Below are positions 59,739 to 64,000 of a stretch of 64,000 nucleotides of DNA, one piece after another (the stretch's first letter is position 1; each line of letters opens with the position of its first letter). Source of the DNA: Carposina sasakii. Lineage: Eukaryota; Arthropoda; Insecta; Lepidoptera; Carposinidae. Both the position numbers and the translations under genes were made by a program. Location: NCBI GenBank assembly GCA_014607495.2, contig CP053162.1:992001-1056000 (forward strand). The letters run 5' to 3'. Under the pieces are notes generated by a model. That model made no database searches, had not been told where the DNA came from, and saw only the letters and a list, made by a program, of their open reading frames with translations.

Positions 59739-60118
59739 ATACAGGGTGATTTTTGGTCGTTAACGTTCCCGAAAACTACGTAATCTCCTCATCATCACGA
59801 TCATTTTTCTCCTTGGAAGCATACCTGGGAAGTGTCTGGTTTTCAAAATATGAGGGTCCAAAGTTGAGTAAATAGACTGCGTTTTTCTGCATGAATGCAC
59901 ATAGACGCGCGTAGCAAGATTTTTCACGAGAAATAATTAATATCTTTCTATGAAAAAACTAGCATAAACACTAGACACTATAAATTTCGCCAGATCAAGT
60001 AATTAAAATTTAAAAAAAATTAAAAATTCCAAGCATTTTTTTGGCATAAACTTACTTTATTTGATGTATAGAGTACGTACCCTTCGTTAATGGTGGCCAC
60101 AAAAAAATACCCTGTATA
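59739..60118 (+). mobile_element. MITE family A copy
   Basis: ATACAGGGTGATTTTTGGTC to AAAATACCCTGTATA, 380 bp, inside the larger insertion in family C. Confidence 0.8.
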
Positions 60119-60740
60119 GTTTCCATCGACCAATTGCAGTACTGTCCCCTAACTCCTAACCGTTAAGGAGTTCTGTAGCTTGACCATCAGCACAGCAGCA
60201 TCAGATGTTGATTCAATTATACCTCACAAGCAACAAGTTAGCCCTACATACCACTATATAGTTTCCATCAACCAATTGCAGTACTGTCTCCCAACTCCTA
60301 ACCCTTAAGGAGTTCTGTAGCTTCATCATCAGCATCAGATGTTGATTCAAGTAACACGTTAGCCCTGCATACTACTAAATAGTTTCCATCGACCAATTGC
60401 AGTACTGTCTCCCAACTCCTAACCGTTAAGGAGTTCTGTAGCTTCATCATCAGCACAGCAGCATCAGATGTTGATTCAAGTAACACGTCAGCCCTACACA
60501 CTACTAAATAGTTTTCATCGACCCATTGCTGTACTGTCTCCCAACTCCTAACCGTCAAGGAGTTCTATAGCTTCATCATCAGCACAGAAGCATCAGATGT
60601 AGATTCAAGTAACACGTTAGCCCTACATACTACTTAATAGTTTCCATTGACCAATTGCAGTACTGTATCCCAACTCCTAACCGTTAAGGAGTTCTGTAGC
60701 TTCATCATCAGCACAGCAGCATTAGATGTTGACACCCTGA
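60118..60740. repeat. Tandem array, five units of about 125-140 bp
   Basis: AGTTTCCATCGACCAATTGC, AGTACTGTCTCCCAACTC begins units at about 60,118, 60,259, 60,381, 60,510 and 60,639; TTAAGGAGTTCTGTAGCTTC follows in each. Unit length varies because the CAGCACAGCAGCATCAG part expands and shrinks. It belongs to the element ending GAAGTCGGTAAT at 61,006. Confidence 0.9.
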
Positions 60741-61006
60741 AGCATATACCTGAGTAGGACATGATTACGTAACAAAAGCACCATACGAGCATACAATTTT
60801 CGGTGGTTGCCCTAGATTTCTCCTGGATCCCATCATCAGATCCTGACCTGGTGAAAATGGGACCACCTCAGAAGTGAACTCTATCCAACCAAAAAAAAAT
60901 TTTTTAAATCCGTTTATAACTGACGGAAATATCGGTGAACATACATAAAAAAATATTATACATACAGACGAATTGAGAACCTCCTCCTTTTTTTGAAGTC
61001 GGTAAT
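60741..61006 (-). mobile_element. End of an ACCGACTTC-type lepidopteran element
   Basis: On the minus strand it starts ACCGACTTCAAAAAAAGGAG, GAGGTTCTCAATTCGTCTG and contains ATTTCCGTCAGTTATAAACG and CCTGAAGCATATACC-complement. This repeat end is very common in Lepidoptera. ACCGACTTC also occurs at the outer end of the foldback at 59,120, so all of 59,120-61,006 may be one composite element. Confidence 0.6.
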
Positions 61007-61115
61007 AATTAGTCCTACCTGTCTTTTTCTCTCAGCCATTTATGTTAAGAACCGAGAGAGATAGACCCAACTAAGATTAGGTTTACGTTTAAATTTGACT
61101 GCCGGACTCGACCCT

Positions 61116-63640
61116 ATTTCCTCCAAATCCTGCAATAAACTATTTGAGGAATTCGACAACTTTGCGAATTTCGCTATCGCTCGTAGAAATGTCATTGTCT
61201 TAGCCCCCAGATCAGCTCTCTAGTATGGCTAATACATAGTTATATTGGCTGTTTTACTTAAGCATCCAATTTATAATAAAAAAAAAACATAGGTTTTAAG
61301 TTAGTCTTAAGATTTTTCACCGGTGTGGGTATGATTGATTTTTCTGCATTTAAGTGTATCTATTTATTATATTTATTGTTTTAATTGCTTAGGTATTTGT
61401 GATGTAAGTTATAATTGGGTTTGGCCCTAAAGCAGAGACCAAGGGATGAACTATATCAATGTAGTACCCAATTGCCATTGTAGTCTACCCATATGAACTG
61501 TTGGCAAGACTAAAATTTCCAAAAAGCATGGACGCAGATTAAGACTAATTTAGTATAATAACCTATCATTATCTTAGTCACTCACATATAATTAGATATA
61601 TTGCCGTCCTGCTCGTAGCTGAGCTCGGCAATACATCCTCCAATAAACATACTCCAATGCCAGAGATGTATGTTGACAGGTCATTGTACAAAATTCTTCT
61701 ATATCTGCATCCATACTTTAAGCTAAAATTTTCCTTTACATTTCAGCAAGCATTCAGCTTCATGAGTTTTGCTAAATATTTTTTATGAAGTTTAATTGGA
61801 TGAGGATTCATTCATTTGATTTAATTTTTGTTTAGGAAATATATTGCTTTGGTCTTAAAACCGTTTGTTAGCAGCATTTTTATAAATAAACTATGCTTGT
61901 GTTTTAGTAAAAATAAATGACAGTAACAAAGTATGGCTTTTCTTTTTTGCCTATCCTTTTAAATTGAAATTTCACTTTCTTTTCACAGATATATGTATAT
62001 TTCTGTGCCAGATTCCATCCAGCGAGCCTAGCATGACCTGCGAAACACGATATGTTAAATTGATTTATCGACATTTAGCCTGTCAAATTATGATAAATGT
62101 AGCCGCCGCCATTAGGGTGGTCCATAAACATATAGTAAAAAATATTTTTTGCAATATATGTTTAGCCACCCCTAAGATTTATTATACCTACCACTCTTAT
62201 GTACGAAAAATTTCAGCCCCCTATCGTATATACAAGGGGGTGCCCATCGAAACAGAAGTTTCAGTTATAGATAGGAGTTGTAATGACCAGTATGCAAACC
62301 ATAGAACTATAGCAGTGTTCACAATTTCCCTTACGTCTCTGATTTACGCAATAAAGGTTCCACACGAACTTTAATGGGTCTTTGTTATTGTAGAAATTGA
62401 ACATCAATTATAGGGCGAAATTGTGATAATGTGGGTTTGTAGACCATCGTTACAGGGCTGTAGTAATATAGTGAGCGCAAAAACTCTAAAACAGAGCAAT
62501 ATTGGAATGTAGCTGAGTTTTAAAATACCTTTAGATAACTCAATTGCCCTAAAAAAAACATCTTTTTTTCTAGTAGATGAACACATTTTTTAACACTGAT
62601 TCACTTTATAGTCTACTAAATAAGTATCAAATATGTTAATAAACCTGTTTAACAATTAATTTTCACTATATTGACTAATTTAAATACGAAATTTATCTGT
62701 AACAAAAATAAAAATTTAGCATTTTACACAAAAAAATCAAAAACAACACTTGGTTGAGCACCCTGTTCTACTTATGCTATCTCACAGATATTTTACTATG
62801 TCATTACTATAAATACATGTAACAAAATAACAGGGTGGCTAAAATAAAATAATAAAAAAAAATTTTGGACCACCCTAGCCGCTATGTTGAATTTTGTACG
62901 ATATCCACGATGTGTGGTCATGCTAGGGGGCTGATTCATTTATTATATTCTGACATGGGACATTCTTAGCACCCTGTTAGCACCATAAAATCCAATTTAG
63001 GCAGTGTACAACCTAAATCTGTCATAAAAAACAGCACACAGTACCTATATTATAATTAGTTACATATAATAACTATATATTATAACTTGCTCAGAGGTAA
63101 TGTAACATTGTTTTGCACTGGCATTTTTTATCATGATGTCCTTTAATAGCATTTATACTGGAACCTATGGCTTAAATTATGGCTTTCAAATAGAGGATCT
63201 AATACATTCACTGCTGGCAAATTTTCTTAGCATGCTGACATCAATGTCCTAGTGCTGGAAAAGCTAAAAGGGGCAGTGAATGTGTTAAATATGTATATAA
63301 ATAATACCACTAAGAAGTATAATTTTCTAATTTATTATTTTAACTTAACATTATTCTGATTTTATTTACAGACTACCTCATCATTGTTATTACATATTAT
63401 TGCTTCTGACCTGGAAACAAAGATAACATTTCAATTTAATATGTATGGCAGTGTGAATATATGGATGTATATGATATTCGATATAATTAATTTTTGTATA
63501 AAATGTATAAAGTAATGATACTTTCCCAACACAAAGTATGGTGGAGTTTGGTTAACCTCACTGAATGTTTACAGAAAGGTCAATAGGTTTCTGTAATATG
63601 TTAAATGACAAACACGGCTAGCAAAAACTCACTTACATCA
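61116..63640. other. Intergenic; one foldback-like pair, no gene recognised
   Basis: CCTAGCATGACC and TTAGGGTGGTCCA (62,020-62,125) are mirrored by GGACCACCCTAG and GGTCATGCTAGG (62,865-62,930), suggesting an element of about 0.9 kb. The open frame at 61,964-62,374 crosses its left part and shows nothing conserved. A short final exon of the NDUFA11 gene should lie somewhere here but I could not identify it. Confidence 0.45.
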
Positions 63641-63695
63641 TTATATTTTTATAGACTGAGTAAGATATTACATAAATTGGCTATTAAATACTTAC

Positions 63696-64000
63696 CAGTA
63701 GTCCAGCCTTTCAAGCTTTCTATATCTTTAGCCATAGTCCAGTCATGTCTAACAGACTGAATTGTTTTGGTGGCTGTGAATGTATCAGGGATGATTGTCC
63801 ATCCCTCATCAATGGCAGCTTTTTTAACACAGGCCGCGATTCCCAGTACAATTCCTGCGGGCACAGCCAGAGTTATGGACTGCTTCCAGGCACCGAAAAC
63901 TGATCCTGCCACCGCACCTCCGACGAAGTAGTTCAGCATATCGTTCTTGCCTCTGAATTGTTGTAAACCATTGGCCGTGACGGTAAATGCAGTTGCCATG
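63696..64000 (-). CDS. NDUFA11 / B14.7 subunit of mitochondrial complex I, partial
   Basis: Minus-strand exon running off the window edge. It reads MATAFTVTANGLQQFRGKND, MLNYFVGGAVAGSVFGAWKQ, then a hydrophobic segment, IVLGIAACVKKAAIDEGW and WTMAKDIESLKGWTTG, ending at a strong donor (CTG|GTAAGT, 63,695). LNYF.GG..G...GA and the FGIAA/GIA..KK..EGW pattern are those of NDUFA11, a Tim17/22/23-like accessory subunit in the inner membrane. The first Met is probably internal, since the homologues have a GMATAF-like sequence there and about 65 residues before it. The missing parts are the N-terminal exon(s) outside the window and a short C-terminal exon. Confidence 0.85.

Larger units (their letters stand above)
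59069..61115. mobile_element. Family C MITE split by a 1.9-kb composite insertion
   Basis: Left part 59,069-59,119 (GATTCCGGCATTCACACTTA, AACCTAAACGTAAAAT) and right part from 61,007 (TAGTCCTACCTGTCTTTTTC to GACTGCCGGACTCGACCC) are adjacent pieces of family C. AAT is present at both junctions as a possible target duplication. Confidence 0.75.

Noticed and set aside
61964..62374. 136-codon plus-strand frame
   Set aside because: It crosses the end of a probable foldback element (GGGTGGTCC mirrored at 62,870) and has no conserved pattern or clear upstream promoter.

Overview
The window looks like a moth or butterfly (lepidopteran) nuclear chromosome. The coding exons are short with GT..AG introns, the background is AT-rich, and the non-coding sequence is packed with dispersed repeat families that I associate with Lepidoptera. 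All identifications come from reading the sequence; no database search was run.

Four host loci can be supported. (1) The left edge (1 to about 1,180, +) holds the last exons of an unrecognised gene. (2) A five-exon gene on the minus strand (7,941 down to 2,266) encodes a complete 242-residue homologue of human C1orf43, and every exon phase fits. (3) A 37-kb, 12-exon gene on the plus strand (20,168-57,706) encodes a RIC3-type chaperone of nicotinic acetylcholine receptors. Splicing the 12 exons gives one uninterrupted frame of 2,007 nt (668 residues) with a membrane anchor, the RIC3 transmembrane segment, a coiled coil, a 20-copy heptapeptide array and an acidic tail. An extra, phase-compatible terminal exon lies in its first intron (22,261-22,577). 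(4) The right edge (63,696-64,000, -) is an internal exon of a complex I subunit, NDUFA11/B14.7.

Most of the remaining DNA is mobile-element sequence. An apparently intact R4/Dong-like LINE (ORF 37,187-40,336) sits in a (TAA)n tract inside RIC3 intron 2. A 3.8-kb TTAA-flanked DNA transposon (12,425-16,222) has perfect inverted repeats and carries a broken gene of unknown type. A 751-bp piggyBac derivative lies at 18,412-19,162. There are several MITE families, two foldback elements with arms of about 170-200 bp, tRNA-derived SINEs, LINE 3' fragments and four tandem arrays. Nested insertions are frequent: hAT MITE in hAT MITE, MITE in transposon intron, TA element in MITE, SINE in MITE, and LINE in repeat.

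The most interesting observations are the R4/Dong-like LINE in the microsatellite tail of another LINE, the TTAA element and its unidentified protein, the heptad array and alternative terminal exon of RIC3, and a tandemly duplicated SINE-plus-exon block at RIC3 exon 5. I saw no CRISPR array, rRNA gene or functional tRNA gene.
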